Below are positions 1 to 12,320 of a stretch of DNA of 64,000 bases, piece by piece; within the stretch, counting starts at the first letter, position 1; every line of letters starts with the position of its first letter. The notes beneath the pieces were generated by a model, which was not told where the DNA came from, ran no database searches, and saw nothing but the letters and a program-made list of their open reading frames with translations. Made by a program: the position numbers and the translations under genes. The stretch is from Litoditis marina. Taxonomy: Eukaryota > Nematoda > Chromadorea > Rhabditida > Rhabditidae. Where the stretch lies: the NCBI GenBank assembly GCA_964036275.1, contig OZ038439.1:2193142-2257141 (forward strand), given 5' to 3'.

Positions 1-98
1 GTGAGTCTACAACACAATTATTTTGTTCTGTTTAGTTTAATTCTAGTTTCACTAGAAAATATTCACTATCAGTAAAGGGTGTTGCAAGTTTTTTTAGT

Positions 99-222
99 TA
101 AAGAAGGACGATTATATGGACCGATCTCGTGTCAACGGTCCTTTAAACTGCATATGAAAAAATTTATTGCAGTTTAAAGGACTGAACCGTTTAGATTGGA
201 CCACATAATCGTACTTCTTTAA
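99..222. repeat. TTAA-flanked palindromic MITE, copy 1
   Basis: A near-perfect inverted repeat: one arm begins AAGAAGGACGATTATATGGA and the other ends with its complement (CATAATCGTACTTCTTT), with an inner pairing of TCCTTTAAACTGCA and TGCAGTTTAAAGGA. TTAA or a near match borders both ends. Three more copies occur at 3962-4086, 15085-15206 and 16078-16200. It lies in the intron of the left-edge gene. Confidence 0.85.
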
Positions 223-516
223 TCTTTATGACAGTTGTTGTCGTGCCAATGGAATTGAGTACGTTTTTCTCCCAAAGAAACTGTGGATTTTTCGAGAGTA
301 GTTAAATATTCTCTATTAAGTGTTCAAGTTGAAAAACTCTGACAGTATAACTTTGGAAAATTTGTTGACACGCTGCCACACTGAACCTCGAAATTGAAAC
401 GCTATGGGAAATGGAAATGTCTGAGGTGTAGTTTGATCACGCCAAAATTCACAATTCTCTACCAAAAAGCAACGTGATGAAACTACCAAACAGTAGGGTT
501 GGGAAACATACACTAT

Positions 517-710
517 AGTGGGTGCCGAATTTATGAATTTCTGTCTCGCGCCGGAATCGAACCTGCGAGCAAAATATTCGTAGAAGGGTGCTCACCACTG
601 CGCTACTAGAGCTTGATACCCGCCAGCTTTGCAATCAAGGACATGAGTAAGTGCACAGCGGAAAGTGAGATATACAGTACCCTCCCGCCTTGTCGTCGGC
701 GACGACTATA
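517..710 (-). repeat. tRNA-derived (SINE-like) repeat, copy 1
   Basis: The complement contains a tRNA-like core with an A-box-like segment (AGCGCAGTGGT) and a B box (GGTTCGATTCC), followed by a tail ending in a GGCGACGACTATA block. The acceptor arms do not pair and the T stem has a mismatch, so it is not a functional tRNA gene. Related copies lie at 6453-6644, 13446-13637, 17331-17525, 34233-34331 (partial) and 51047-51244. Confidence 0.75.
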
Positions 711-1230
711 TATAGGCTTGCTCCAGAATGAGCGAACCCTCCACATCAGTACTTATTTGGTGTCTTGATGTCATTTCCCAGGAATTCGCGGCAATTCTGG
801 CGCGACCATCGCAACGGGAATGTGAATCGCGAATGACCCGAGTTGCGTGCGACGCGAAAACGCGTTCGGGAAATCGATAATACGTTGGACCGGACTGGGA
901 TTCACTCTTGTTGTCATATACAATCTCGGATACTTGTACTTTGATCTTTTTATCCATAATTGCTGTGCATTTCCGTTTTACCCTCACTTCCATAATTTTG
1001 ATCACTGTTTCAACTACAATATAGGTGCAAATATCATATTCAGACTTTCGCACATATTGGTGTAATTTGACGGAAGTGGGTTTGAAATTAGTTTAGGAAT
1101 GTTACGAACTAATCGATTCAATTTGGCTTTAAGGCTACGTAATGAGTAAGGTCTAGTTTTCTTCAAAGTGTGTAACTTATCATGATGAGATTAGGCAAAT
1201 ATTTGATCAGTGAAAGGTGCCACTAGAAAT

Positions 1231-1305
1231 AGTTTCGACCCTGATTCAAGACGATTTTGGTAATGTCGCAGAGGGATGGGTTATCAGTTGAAGCCCTCTC
1301 AGAAC
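1231..1305. repeat. Short dispersed repeat (CCCTGATTCAAGACGATTTT family)
   Basis: The block TTTCGACCCTGATTCAAGAC plus a small TCTCAGAGGG / CCCTCTGAGA hairpin recurs at 25441-25520 and 34556-34635, with fragments near 12580 and 39605. This copy ends about 20 bases upstream of a splice acceptor. Confidence 0.6.
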
Positions 1306-1325
1306 GGACAGTTTCCATTCTTCAG

Positions 1326-2244
1326 AATCCAACTGCGTAATCGTGAGCGTAAAATAGCGGCTTTGGTGGATGAGGACAAAATCGCCCGGTCATTTCTGCG
1401 ACAATCACAGTTCAAAGACAAGGAAGTGGACACAGTGGAGGTGAGGCGTTACTCTGAATTTCGGTTGCAAATTTTTAAGATCTCGAACGAAACTTTTCAT
1501 TTCAATGCTACAAAAAAAAAGAAAAAATAATAAATTCCAATTCTCAAGCCTAAGTCTCGGCAGGTCAGAGACAACCAGCTGTTTTACAGCTGCAACAACT
1601 CCACAGATCGAATGTTGTGTACTTTGACTATTTGAGGAACTTCAAGTACTAATGTTCATTCGTTTTACAAAGTTGTTTGTTGGTATAGTTAAATAGTTAT
1701 AGAGTTATATTTTAAGTTGAAATCGCTGGCGCGTCTACTGAAAGCCGATATTGATGAGGCTTGGAAACTTAGAAGTGAGGATTTCGCCAACAAAAACAGA
1801 GATGAAATTAGGGAGGAGTACAGGTACGCGATAATGATAACATAAATAAAATAATTATGAGAAAAACGCCGCATCATTGAGCCGATATATCGCACTCTCT
1901 CTCGGCGATAATCGCCTAGGTACAGTGTGATCGCATGTACGTGATACACTGCAAAAATTAGGAGCAGCTAGGAGCGCGGCGGGAATTTGAAAAACACATC
2001 ACAAATTTTGCACATCGAGAGTTGAAAAACGGTATTCCGGGTACTCATGCAGCAGGAAACTTAGAATAAGATCCAAGAATAATCACATTTTCAATGTTGG
2101 CGTGACCCTTGGTCTTCAAATTAACCACTGAAAAAGTGTAGATAGTTTTGCTTATTAGAACTGTTTGTTTTTCATAATTACAGACCCGTCAGAGAAAAAC
2201 CCGACGATCAGAACCGAAAGAAAGGAGATCGACAGGGTTGGTGA
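1326..2244 (+). CDS. 3' end of an unrecognised gene (three terminal exons)
   Basis: Three exons read in one continuous phase: 1326-1440, 1717-1823 and 2184-2244 (TGA stop). The first has a good acceptor (CCATTCTTCAG) and ends at GAG|gtgagg. The second follows a weaker acceptor (ATTTTAAG) and ends AG|gtacgc in phase 2. The third follows TTACAG and runs to the stop. The predicted C-terminus of about 95 residues is highly charged (KIAALVDEDKIARS, then LKSLARLLKADIDEAWKLRS, then a basic tail ending GDRQGW) and looks helical or coiled-coil. The first exon needs an upstream exon ending in phase 2, and the window opens with gtgagt, a strong donor, so the rest of the gene lies to the left. I do not recognise the family. 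The phase agreement across three exons supports a real gene, but the third exon is short and the exact stop is uncertain. Confidence 0.6.
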
Positions 2245-3700
2245 ACATTGTGACGTCACGATGTGATTTGATCTTGATTTATACATGCAACAGTTTACGA
2301 ATTTCGATCGAGAAACAACGGGATCAAACTACATATACAGCGAGATAGGGGATATGGCAACATACATCATAGACACTGGCTTCCCAGGCCATGTACAAGA
2401 ACATCCCGGAAGTTCTATCCCAACCAGCGTCTACTCAAACTAACACTATTTCATTGAGCTGACATCACGTCGGAATAAGTTGATAAAGTGCGCAGAACGA
2501 GAAACACAGGACAGGAGAAAAGTGCGCGTATCGTTCTAGCATATAGTCGCCATTTTCCCGATAAAGACAGCAGAGGGTTCAATTGATTGAGCGATGCGTG
2601 GCGAGCGGTCGTTGATTATCTGCCAGCAGTTGAGAGAGTGAATAGATCAGTGATACGCAGACGAACTGGCTGCTCGCCAAACCCCGTCCCATACAAAGTC
2701 GATGGTACGGTGTCCACAACGGTTTGACAAATCCTATACACTCATTGCTAAAGTAAAGGTATTTGTAGCTCTCAACGTAGAAATTGGCAGCGTGTTCAAT
2801 CTTTTTGAAAAGGTTGGAACGTTTTCATAACACTTTAAAATGAGGATAATACCCGGTCTGTCAAAAAACTTTCTTTTCTATATAATAGTTAAGACATTTC
2901 CAGCTGATCGAAACTACCCCCTTCCAAGAGAAAAGCAGAAAAAGAGAACCATAGCTTCGGAAATATTATTAATCGTGTTGATTTTGTACATATGAATATT
3001 TTAATTGCGTTCGTTATGCTGCGTGTAAACACACTAAAACAATAACTTCCGAAAATTTCTGGAAATACTATTTGGAAACAGAAGTTTCAGGAAATGAACA
3101 ACAAAAATACAATATCTTTCTGAAAGAAACATGTTGTATTGTTTAAATTTTTTCGGTGCTAATGTTTGTGCAGTCACTAATGATAATGAGTCTAAAAACC
3201 AGATTTGGTCACGGATTTCTGGACTTTTTATGTTATAAATCGGTTTCTCCTCAATTACCGGCGAGATTTTCGAGGACAAAAAGACCTAATGGATTGGAGT
3301 TAGAAAGAAGAACATACGTAGAATGGACACTATATAAAAGACATCGGAATCAGTTTATACACTTTCTTTCGCAATGTTTCTCTCTCTCTCTCTCTTTATC
3401 TTTCTTCTATCTCTCTCTCTCTTTCTGACTTTCTTCCTCTATCTATTCTCCTCTATCTTCCGTCTTCTCTTTCCTTCCGTTATTGTTTCATAGTTTTCTT
3501 TTTCTCAATTTTTCTCTTCCCAGTCTGTCTCTGTTGTCTATCGTTTCTCTTTCTTTTAGTCTCGCCATCCTTTTTCTCTTTCTCGTTTTACTGCTTTTCC
3601 TCTATCTCATTCTCGTTCGTCTTTTCCACTTTCTCTCTCTTCTCTTATTCTCTTTGTTTGGTTTTCCTGTTACTTTCTCCGTTTATTTATTCGTAGAGTT
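2245..3700. promoter_or_regulatory. Intergenic region and probable collagen promoter
   Basis: No coding exon was found. A TATA-like TATATAAAAG lies at 3331-3340, followed by about 280 bases of CT-rich low-complexity sequence (3380-3660). A candidate trans-splice acceptor (TTTATTCGTAG) ends at 3696, four bases before the collagen ATG. This would fit transcription start near 3360 followed by spliced-leader addition, which is an inference. Confidence 0.4.
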
Positions 3701-6700
3701 ATGATAACCGTTTCAGTATTCAGCTTTTTGCAAGGAATGTTGTGTGCAACCTCTGCCACCGTTTCTCTATCTGGTGCCAGTCTGCTGGTAATAGTATTCA
3801 CGGCTGTTCGGATACACTCGGAGATCACATCTCTCTGGAAAGAGTTGGATCGAGAAATGAACATGATCAAGGTACAAACTACAAGACCGAAAAGGTGACT
3901 GTAAACGGTGAAAGATCAAACTGCCGTACCAAACTACAAGACCACTACATTGACAGTTAAATTAAAGCAGGACCATTATGTGGAACAGTCCCGTGTCAAC
4001 GGTCCTTTGAACTGCAATTGAAAAATGTATTGCAATTTAAAGGACTGGAGCGTGTATATTGGACCACATAATCGTCCTTCTTTAAACTAGTTTTCAATGC
4101 CCTATCTCCATGTGAATATTCTCTAGTAACAATGTATGTGATGTTCATCAATTTTTTCACCTTTTTCACTTTCGAGAAGCTTTCACATCAAACTCTCGTT
4201 TTGTCATTACACACTCTGTAATAAATATTTGATTCGATTTCATATACATAACTAAGACGCTCACAGGAAACAACACAAGACCAAATTACAAAACTTCACA
4301 CTTAAGCGCAACTAATTCCAACAGATTTTCTGATACATTGTTGTTTTGTACCTAGACTTTGACTGACGATTCGTGGACCTCCATGTTATCCCTCGGCGCC
4401 GCGACTCCAACGACAAGAAAGAGACGTGAACTGGGGAACTACGCGGGGGTTATGTCGCCGTCTTTGAGGGACGGTGAGAGTTTGTAGTCTTGGTGCGAGT
4501 CGCCGGAAAGTGGCTGTCGGTTTTTGCACTTTTCAGTTTGTAGGCGTTCTATAGTCTCCTAGTAAATAGATGGTGTTTCAGATGTACATCTGAAACATTC
4601 GATGAGATTTGGGAAAAGTAGGGCAGGTGAAGTTCTGTAGTTTAAGGGAACTCATGTAGTTTCCCATGTACGTCTAAGGATGATCCTCCTTTTCTCTGCT
4701 CGCTTTCTGACAGCAATTCTTCAACTTAACCGTAATTAAAAACAACGTTTGTTTCACCCATGTTTACTAGAAAAAAGCACGGAAGTACCATCCAAATCGA
4801 CCACTTCACACTTTTCTATACACTGTTACTTCTCTTGACACCTTTCGAGCATTTCGCCTGAAATCTCTCTCTTCCAGTGCTCCCCTTCCCATCTCATCCC
4901 ATTTTACCCCAGGAATGGCTGGGGGAATGTGAATGTTCCCATCAGAGTATCTGTCCTCCCGGACCATCCGGACCAGTTGGACCGAAAGGTATCGAAACGA
5001 GAAAATCGACTTGTAGATTGTTTTCGTGGAACAAAAGAATTATAGTGGTAGACCAGTTCAAATGAGCGGAGAGCACAGCGCGTAAATTTTGGACAGAAAA
5101 TTCATTTCACGGGAATCGAACCCGTGGCTAGTAGGATTGTAGTACCGCCACACTGTCACTGCGCTAAATGGGCCAACCTCTGCAATGCTCGGGAAGAATG
5201 GATATGTGAACAACTCTAGATATTGAACTAAATGAAAGCACTCCTAGTAAGGAATTATGACGGTAGATTTAAAACGTTTCAAGATAGTTAATAAAAAATA
5301 GTAGAGTAGTTAAAAATTTGTTCGGAAATTTTCAACTTTTTGAAAATGTTTTATGAAAAAAGCCTCCCATTTACATGTTTTCTTTTGTTCTTATATCTTT
5401 GCTATGGCTTGACAATAATAGTTTTGAATGATAGAGCTTATTTAAAAAGAATTAACCAACACTGAATTGAAAATAGAATGTGAAAGCACAATGCATTGGC
5501 AGAACTTCCAAAAATAGTATTGATTGATGCCATCTGCGCGCCCCTGCTGACACCCGGTCAACTTATAACACCGTCTTTTCACCCGATTATCCGTGGTCCA
5601 CGACTATATCACGACGATCATCTTCCGGATTCATGTCAAAGAGGTCGCGAACTTGGCTTCATCTTGAACAAAATTGCGGTCATAAAAGGAGTTGAATAAA
5701 ACTAAAACTTTCACAATCAGTAAGAAAAATTTCTAGAAAAATTCAGTTAACTTAAAGCTGAAAACATGGAATATGTTTGCATCCAACAAGTTTGGACGGC
5801 TTCACGTGATTTGTACAAACAGTGAAACGTGATAATAGAAATGCTTCATTTTCAATCGTTAGAAAGATGATCCACATAAAAAATTCAGTGTTTATCAGGT
5901 ACATAGATGGATATTGTTATTTTCTATCCCACAGGTCCGGACGGAAAACCTGGCCTTCCCGGGCAGGACGGGTTCGATGGAATCGACCATGTGGATGTGG
6001 AGACATTGCCCTGGAGCAGTTGCGTCTACTGCCCGCCGGGTAGGTTGCGGGAAGGGTGTGGATGGAAGAATATAGTTTGTTCCACTCACTTATAGCCCTC
6101 TACCGTAATACGCTCAAACTTCTAGGTCAAAGTTTGGTATGTCAGCGTCTTTGAATTTTCCTCAGATTTTGGTAATGTCATCTCTACCCTAACTAGTACA
6201 AACTCTAGAAGTTTAAAACCAAATTATTGAATAATTCATAAGAAAAAGCCTCTCGATGACTTGAAGGATTACTGTAGAAGGGCATTGATTGGTGAAACAT
6301 AGTATACACGTTGTGCTGTTGGTGCAATCTAACAGTGGTCGGGAGAACAATAAAAATTGCAAAGTTCACCTCCATACTCTGTAAAAGCAGATAGGCCGAT
6401 CACATGCAGTAATTCAGGCAGAATGTTTCATGCATTTTACACGTTTGCTACAGTGAGTGCCAAATTTATACACTTTGTCTCTCGCCGGAATCGAACCTGC
6501 GAGCAAAAGTTTCGTAACAGGGCGCTAACCACTGTGTTAATAGAGCACATAACCGGCAAGTTTTGGAATCGAAGACATGCGTGCGTTCACAGCGGAAAGT
6601 GAGATACACAGTACCCTCCCGCCTTTTTGTTGGCGACGGCTATAAGTATTGATTGCGCTACTCATCGTTTGATTTTTTGTGCGTAAAATTGATAAGATAT

Positions 6701-8705
6701 ATTGATAATCATAGGTTGGAACTAAAAACCGTAGATTTATCGGGAAAGCAAAGACTGTTGTTTTACGCTTTACATGATTAGTTCATGTGCACTGTGTGAA
6801 ACTGATTTTAAATTTTTGGCTTCAGGTCTCCGTGGAGTAATGGGTCGAGTGGGTAAAGTGGGTATGCGAGGAATGCGGGGAGCCAAGGGACAAGGAGGTC
6901 GCCCGGGAAGGGACGGGAACCCCGGAATGCCCGGCCAGATTGGACCGCCCGGAAAACCCGGTACATCAGAGGAACTTTTGCTCTCTGAGTGATAATGAAC
7001 TGGTGAAGTAGATCTTCTTGACCTTTAGTCTGTTCTAAACTTGGAGTAAACTGTGGTTCGAACTATAGTTGCTTTTTCTATGGTATTCTAATGACCCGTT
7101 TTCTCTTTACAATTTGACTTTTTGTGACCTACATTTGATTCGTTTTGATCTGTTTTCGACCTACAATGTATTTAATTATTTCCAGGAGACGACGGTACTC
7201 CCGGTGACGCAGGAACTCGCGGAGACGATGCTGAGCAGCCGTTCAGTCGAGCGGTAAGCATTACGAATCGAACGGTATACTGTATCAGTCAATTTTTGCT
7301 GTGTTCGAATACACATGGTCGTTTGTGACGATCGGTAGTGGATGCAGTCGATTGCTTCGGCGCATGCCGAAGTTTCAGGCTAGACTCCAACCCAGTTTTC
7401 TTCTGCCTAAGTTCATGACTTTCCAACAGAAGTGTTTCGTTAATCAATGCTAATTTTAATTTCGTAGGGTTACCGCGGACCTCCCGGTGACATGGGACCA
7501 GAGGGTCCCCAGGGATCACCCGGCAGAGACGCACGACAGGGTCAACAGGGAGAACGGGGAATGAAAGGTCGGCCGTTCAAACTGTCCTGAATGTAAGCGA
7601 AGATTACCCTGTACTTTATCCGGAAATTTGAAGGTTGCAAACGGTACAATTCTGTAGAATAACACGGGGTTCTGTTCTCAGTTATATGACGAATCTTAGC
7701 TGTAGAAAAACATCGACACATTAAATGTCGTGTGTAGACACTTGGGCCATTCTATATTCGGTTGTTGATGAAATGTTTCAGGAATAACTGGTTATGCCGG
7801 TGCGGCAGGCGCAGACGGTGAGGAAGGTCGGGAGGGAGCTCGAGGAAATCCGGGCAGAGACGCAGAGGTAAATATTAGTAATATAAAGTTCATTTGCATA
7901 GAATAGTAACAAATGTGAAATGAGAATTACATTTGAAATCTATGAATAGAAAATAGAAAGAAACCAAGTGAGAGAGAGAACACATTAGAGAAAACTTATG
8001 AGGGCAAGACAGTTGGCTAAAAGCGAAATTCATGCTCAAAATACGCAACTCGATGGAAACAAGTTGATCAAGGTGATTCGAAAACGAGTTGAACCTGTTT
8101 GGTAATTTCATAATATTGGTTTTTAGCCCCCATCTGCTTGTCAATTAACAATGAATAACAACAAAGACCAAAGATTCATATGACTCATATGATTACTAAA
8201 ATACCAGTTAACGCCAAATGATGATTTCATTAGTTCGGACTAAAGTGATGATTTCCACTTCAGTCTCGGGAGTCCTTGGTCTCGAGAACACCCCTTTACA
8301 ACGCAATTCTAAGAAGTTAATTCGAATTAGCAAATAGACGCGCATTTCACGTTGACAGAACAGTAACCTTGTCTGTGATTTTGGTTTTTTTGTTCTGTCA
8401 AGTGAATGATAGAAAGGGACAAACACATGTCTAACTGAAGAAAAGTTATCGAACAACTGGACCAGTGCAGAAAGGTCCAAACATCAGTCAGTAAACCGAT
8501 ATTTTCACGTATCTTGATTTTGAAAAAAGATGAGTAATTTTCTAGACCCTACTTGTATTTTTCAGTGCAAATTAGTGAATTTGAGCGAAGCAAATACGGT
8601 ATTGAACACTGTTAACTGAAAATTCTGAAAAGTTCGCGTTTTTATTTATATCTTATATCTTCTTTTTAGTACTGCAAGTGTCCAGAACGCGACTCCTACA
8701 AGTAA
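3701..8705 (+). CDS. Nematode cuticle collagen
   Basis: Nine exons: 3701-3871, 4356-4473, 4878-4988, 5935-6039, 6826-6960, 7186-7253, 7468-7567, 7782-7867 and 8670-8705. They give 309 residues, within the usual size of the family. Residues 1-57 hold the hydrophobic Col_cuticle_N segment (SLSGASLLVIVFTAVRIHSE). A furin-like RKRR site is at 78-81. From about residue 120, Gly-X-Y blocks follow, separated by cysteine clusters (GECECSHQSIC, then WSSCVYCPPG). The last exon adds the short C-terminal domain YCKCPERDSYK. Most introns are phase 1 and split a glycine codon. Such collagens are processed, disulfide-linked and secreted by hypodermis into the cuticle. Met at 3737 is an alternative start; 3701 is preferred because a trans-splice acceptor lies just upstream. 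Eight introns is many for this family. The gene converges on cat-4 with 267 bp between stop codons. Confidence 0.93.
3962..4086. repeat. TTAA-flanked palindromic MITE, copy 2
   Basis: The same inverted-repeat element as at 99-222, here in the first collagen intron. The arms are (GGACCATTATGTGGA) and (TCCACATAATCGTCC as its complement), and TTAA borders both ends. Confidence 0.85.
5100..5176 (-). repeat. tRNA-like pseudogene or tRNA-derived repeat
   Basis: On the complement a perfect T arm (CACGGGTTCGATTCCCGTG) and a D-arm-like TAGCGCAGTGACAGTG can be read, but the flanking 7-base acceptor arms do not pair. It lies in a collagen intron. It differs from the larger SINE-like family in this window. 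The rest of the 946-bp intron (4989-5934) shows nothing else I can support. Confidence 0.5.
6453..6644 (-). repeat. tRNA-derived (SINE-like) repeat, copy 2
   Basis: Full-length copy in the collagen intron between exons 4 and 5. It begins AGTGAGTGCCAAATTTATA and ends GGCGACGGCTATA, with the tRNA-like core inverted relative to the + strand. Confidence 0.75.
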
Positions 8706-8900
8706 CAAGGATAAAAAGAAGATACATTTCAAATTATTCGTATAAGTGTTATTATAAATATCCGTTTGTATGTTCTGAATGATACAGTCTACATCAAAAA
8801 AATAATCATGGCGTATTCTCATATTTGTGGAAAAGCAGAGTTCGTTAATGTACTTTCACTTCATTGAGCTTGAACTTTAACAAACGTTAGTGCTTCATAG

Positions 8901-8906
8901 TTTATT
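8901..8906 (-). terminator. cat-4: cat-4 polyadenylation signal AATAAA
   Basis: AATAAA on the complement, about 67 bases past the cat-4 stop codon, within the 267-bp gap shared with the convergent collagen gene. Confidence 0.55.
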
Positions 8907-8972
8907 CACATTTCCTTTACAAGTATATATTAATGTTATGCATATCGATTGAAGTTGTTTCTTTGGAGTTTC

Positions 8973-11900
8973 TCATCGTTTGTTGATCAGATTGAGGAAT
9001 TCTTCGCGGGTTTTCGGGTCGTCTCTAAAATATAATAAAAACTGAATAACAAAATTATAAAGATAGAACAGGAAAAACACTTAGTTTCCCACTTTCAACG
9101 TATTTTCAGTCAATGAGTTTTCACAACTTGAGATCCTAACCTGTTCGAAAACTATATTTTCTCAAGTTTCGTTAATAGATTGTTACAAACTACAGAAGTT
9201 TTGTTGTGGTTGTTTAGGCAACAAAAATAATTGATTCTCACGTTTTCACGTGGTATCAAGTGGATACACGTTGATTTTGAACTTAATTCACCTGAATTTC
9301 CCATTATATAGTTTTCACGTGTTTGACATAAGTTGAGTAATTTTACGTATAGAAAAATAAATCTTTCCTGAAAAATAAAGCCCAGTTTGGCATGTGTCAC
9401 CTGAGCGTTCCTAGTAAACGGTTCGTACCTGTTTTTCACACGTATTCACGTGGAATTGAAGAAATTAAGGTGAAAAACCAAACATTACCTGAAAACGCCG
9501 AGCATACAAGATGTGGTGGTCATGGCGTTGATCTTCTGAACTCCTCGCATCACCATACACATGTGACTGTAAGACCAATCAATACCTATGTTTCGAGAAC
9601 AAATAACCAACCAGGAGATAACTCAGTATAACGGCTGAGAATACACATGAGACGTGTGAAAGTGGATGGAAATGGAAAACGCAAAAAAAATTCAAATGTT
9701 CCAAATTTTTTCACGTTTAAGAGGAGTATTTCATTTATTTTCATGAATCACGAAGTCACGTGAAAGATTACACTAGAAGTCAGTTAACGTGACGTTTTGA
9801 TTTTTTACTATTTGAAAGTGTTGAGAAATGATGTTCGCATTTTACGTGATCTATTTGAATTTCACTTTAATTTGGTTTATCCTTACCTGGCCTCAATTAC
9901 AACTGCGACCCCCGTCGGTTGAATGGCTTGCACCATGGCAGTGGCTACCTGTTTCGTCAGTCGTTCTTGCACTGAAAATGGTTTTGGTCAGGAGGAGTCA
10001 AGTTTCATTTTTCCAAGTTTGTTTAATTTGTTGGGTATGAATATATAAAAAAAACTCACCGCATTACCTAAACGGCATTGAAGAAGCTAAGTAGCAAACA
10101 AAGTTACACAGAAGATGAAGGGAATCGTGAACAATTAACAAAAACGGCAGTACTTTCGTTTCGAACTTCTATGTGGTCGCGAAATCTCTTTTTTTACAGT
10201 TCGTTTCATTCGATTTATCTCTTTGTGTCAGCGTCACTTGAGTATTTCATTTTCACGTGTTTCAACGTGAAAGTTTCGCGAATAATCAAAACAAACCTTG
10301 TAATCGTCTGCTGAACATCTCCACAATTCGAGCTAGTTTGGATAAACCGAGCACTTTTTTGTTGGGAATATATCCAATGTGCACCTATAAGAGTTGTGCA
10401 CCTATAATTTCTCATTATATTCGATAAGACAACAAATGTTTCACAAAAACCAACGCAAGTGGTTCAACTTGGTTCGGGGATATGCCAAACTAGGTTGTGA
10501 TAAAGTGAATTACTGAGCTCCATCGAAGTCAAGCAAAAACAAATCAGTTTGATTTCAGCCGTGAGCGAAAACCAAACTACAATTCAGATATAATAACTCA
10601 CTGACACATCAAACGAATTCAGTGCAATTCCAATAAACTGTGATGTTACGGTGAAGAGTTCACAAAATTGTTACAGTTTAGTTCAAAAACTAACCTTGCC
10701 TAGAAAGGGAACCAGGTGATGTTCACACAGAGAGAACATCTCGATGTCTCTCACAATGACCATCTCGTCGTGGTCTTCGTCGAACACCGCCTCGTTGATT
10801 ATGTCTGGAAGAAGTTCACAACTGTGAAACGGCGAAGTATTTTTATTTATTTGTTTATTTGATTGGAATCTATCTCTTGTTGATTGAAAATGGCTTAGCA
10901 CAAAATCCGGTGCGAAATTCGCCGTTGAAGCATTTTCGGAGTATTTCAAGAGATATGCATGACTCCCTTCCATGTGCTCGCTATGGATAGGTTTCGATTA
11001 TGTTTGTAGCTTTCTTAGAGAATGTACCATTTATCGTAATTGGTTCGTTTCCCTTCGTCACAGCCATCTACACTAAGAGCTTGAATCACACGAGTTTATC
11101 ACGAGAACATCTCATCAAGCTCTCACGAGCAGTTCTCACGTTCGCTACTTTTTTATACCTACCATCCAGCTGTTGCTCGTATCCCTTTGTGAATGCCAAC
11201 ATAGCCTTCGCCGCCCGCTCCGGAGTCTTCAGAAGACCTTGTCGTTGCACGTCTTCGCCTACGTGGCTAATGATTGTGGAATACGCCTGAGGGTTATCAT
11301 TATTATACTAAGTATTTGAAACATATCAAAATATATAATAATATTTAATATTTAGAACATTTATACGCATTCAGGTATTTTGACAAATAGTATCACATGG
11401 TGTTCTCTCACCTTCATTCACGTACGGATTCAACAGAGAAAGGCTAATTTACAAACATCGGTCGGTCGGTATTTAGGATTATGACTAATAATAATAATAA
11501 TCTTATTATTATTTTTATTGATATTTTGTTCGTTTTAGTGTTAAATTTATAGAACAGTTCTCCAATGTGATGATCGTAGAACACGCCTGGAGGTGTTCAT
11601 ATTATAGTTTTAAGTATACTTAGAGTTTTCATAATTTTTTTAGAAGCGTTTCGTCGGACGCTGTAGCAATCCCTCGTTAACTTAATGAGATTTTTGTATA
11701 TCTAGAATATCTGAGCTACCAACCTGAGACATGTCCAATAGGTTCTGGTCTTTGTTCACATATTCAACCACAGATTTGTTCTGAAAAATACTATCATTCC
11801 GTCTGTTTATGTTTCAACATAAACCCACAAATATACTGGAATTTCTGGCTGTTTTCTTAGGAGACCGGAGAGCGACATGGTTTCTCGTGAAGCTGCTGTA

Positions 11901-12300
11901 TTCTACTCCTGTTGTGACGCGTTGCGTGTCGCGCGGCATTGTCATGTGAATGTCACGTGAACTGATCAAACTGATATGCGAGTTATTTGTGCTCTCTGAC
12001 CTGAATCCAGTTAAAAGCAGCCCGAAACTAAACTTCTGCTCAAGTTGTGTTCCGGTCTCCTTTAATAGGCTTGTAGGAAGCAAACTTTATTAGAACCCGA
12101 TCACGATTATTTTTAGGGCAGCTTATGTTTCAATCAGAAAAATTAAAAATTGTTGTTATTATTAGTTACATTATTATGATTATTATGTGTTCAATTAATA
12201 TTGAAAACTCTGAAATAAAATGCTGTGCTATTCAGCGTACCTTTTTCTGGCATTCGTCACTGCCAATAGAGTTGTCAGAGTGGATTCCACTTTCAGCCAT
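8973..12300 (-). CDS. cat-4: GTP cyclohydrolase I (CAT-4)
   Basis: Eight exons in transcript order: 12300-12241, 11780-11724, 11286-11163, 10804-10695, 10384-10297, 9971-9887, 9566-9489 and 9024-8973, coding for 217 residues with all phases consistent. The enzyme turns GTP into dihydroneopterin triphosphate, the first step of tetrahydrobiopterin synthesis for aromatic amino acid hydroxylases; it acts as a cytosolic multimer. The sequence shows the family signatures [26 protein letters not shown] (zinc ligands Cys107 and His110), the basic segment around [11 protein letters not shown], and [13 protein letters not shown] (third zinc ligand Cys178). It ends [16 protein letters not shown]. The start Met follows a candidate trans-splice acceptor (ATTTCAG at 12314-12320). 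Length is close to the C. elegans protein as I recall it. In C. elegans, cat-4 mutants lack dopamine and serotonin. A duplicated 3' splice site precedes exon 5. Confidence 0.95.
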
Positions 12301-12320
12301 TATTAGATTTGTTCTGAAAT
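12301..12320 (-). promoter_or_regulatory. Candidate trans-splice acceptor of cat-4
   Basis: On the complement, ATTTCAG followed by 13 bases and then the start ATG. This short acceptor-to-start spacing is typical of spliced-leader addition in nematodes. No competing upstream coding exon was found. Confidence 0.5.

Noticed and set aside
517..620. A functional tRNA gene on the complement
   Set aside because: A- and B-box-like motifs are present, but the acceptor arms do not pair, the T stem has a mismatch, and the same unit recurs as part of a 190-bp repeat.
5496..5699. 67-codon frame in a collagen intron
   Set aside because: No Gly-X-Y content, and the surrounding exons already join in phase without it.
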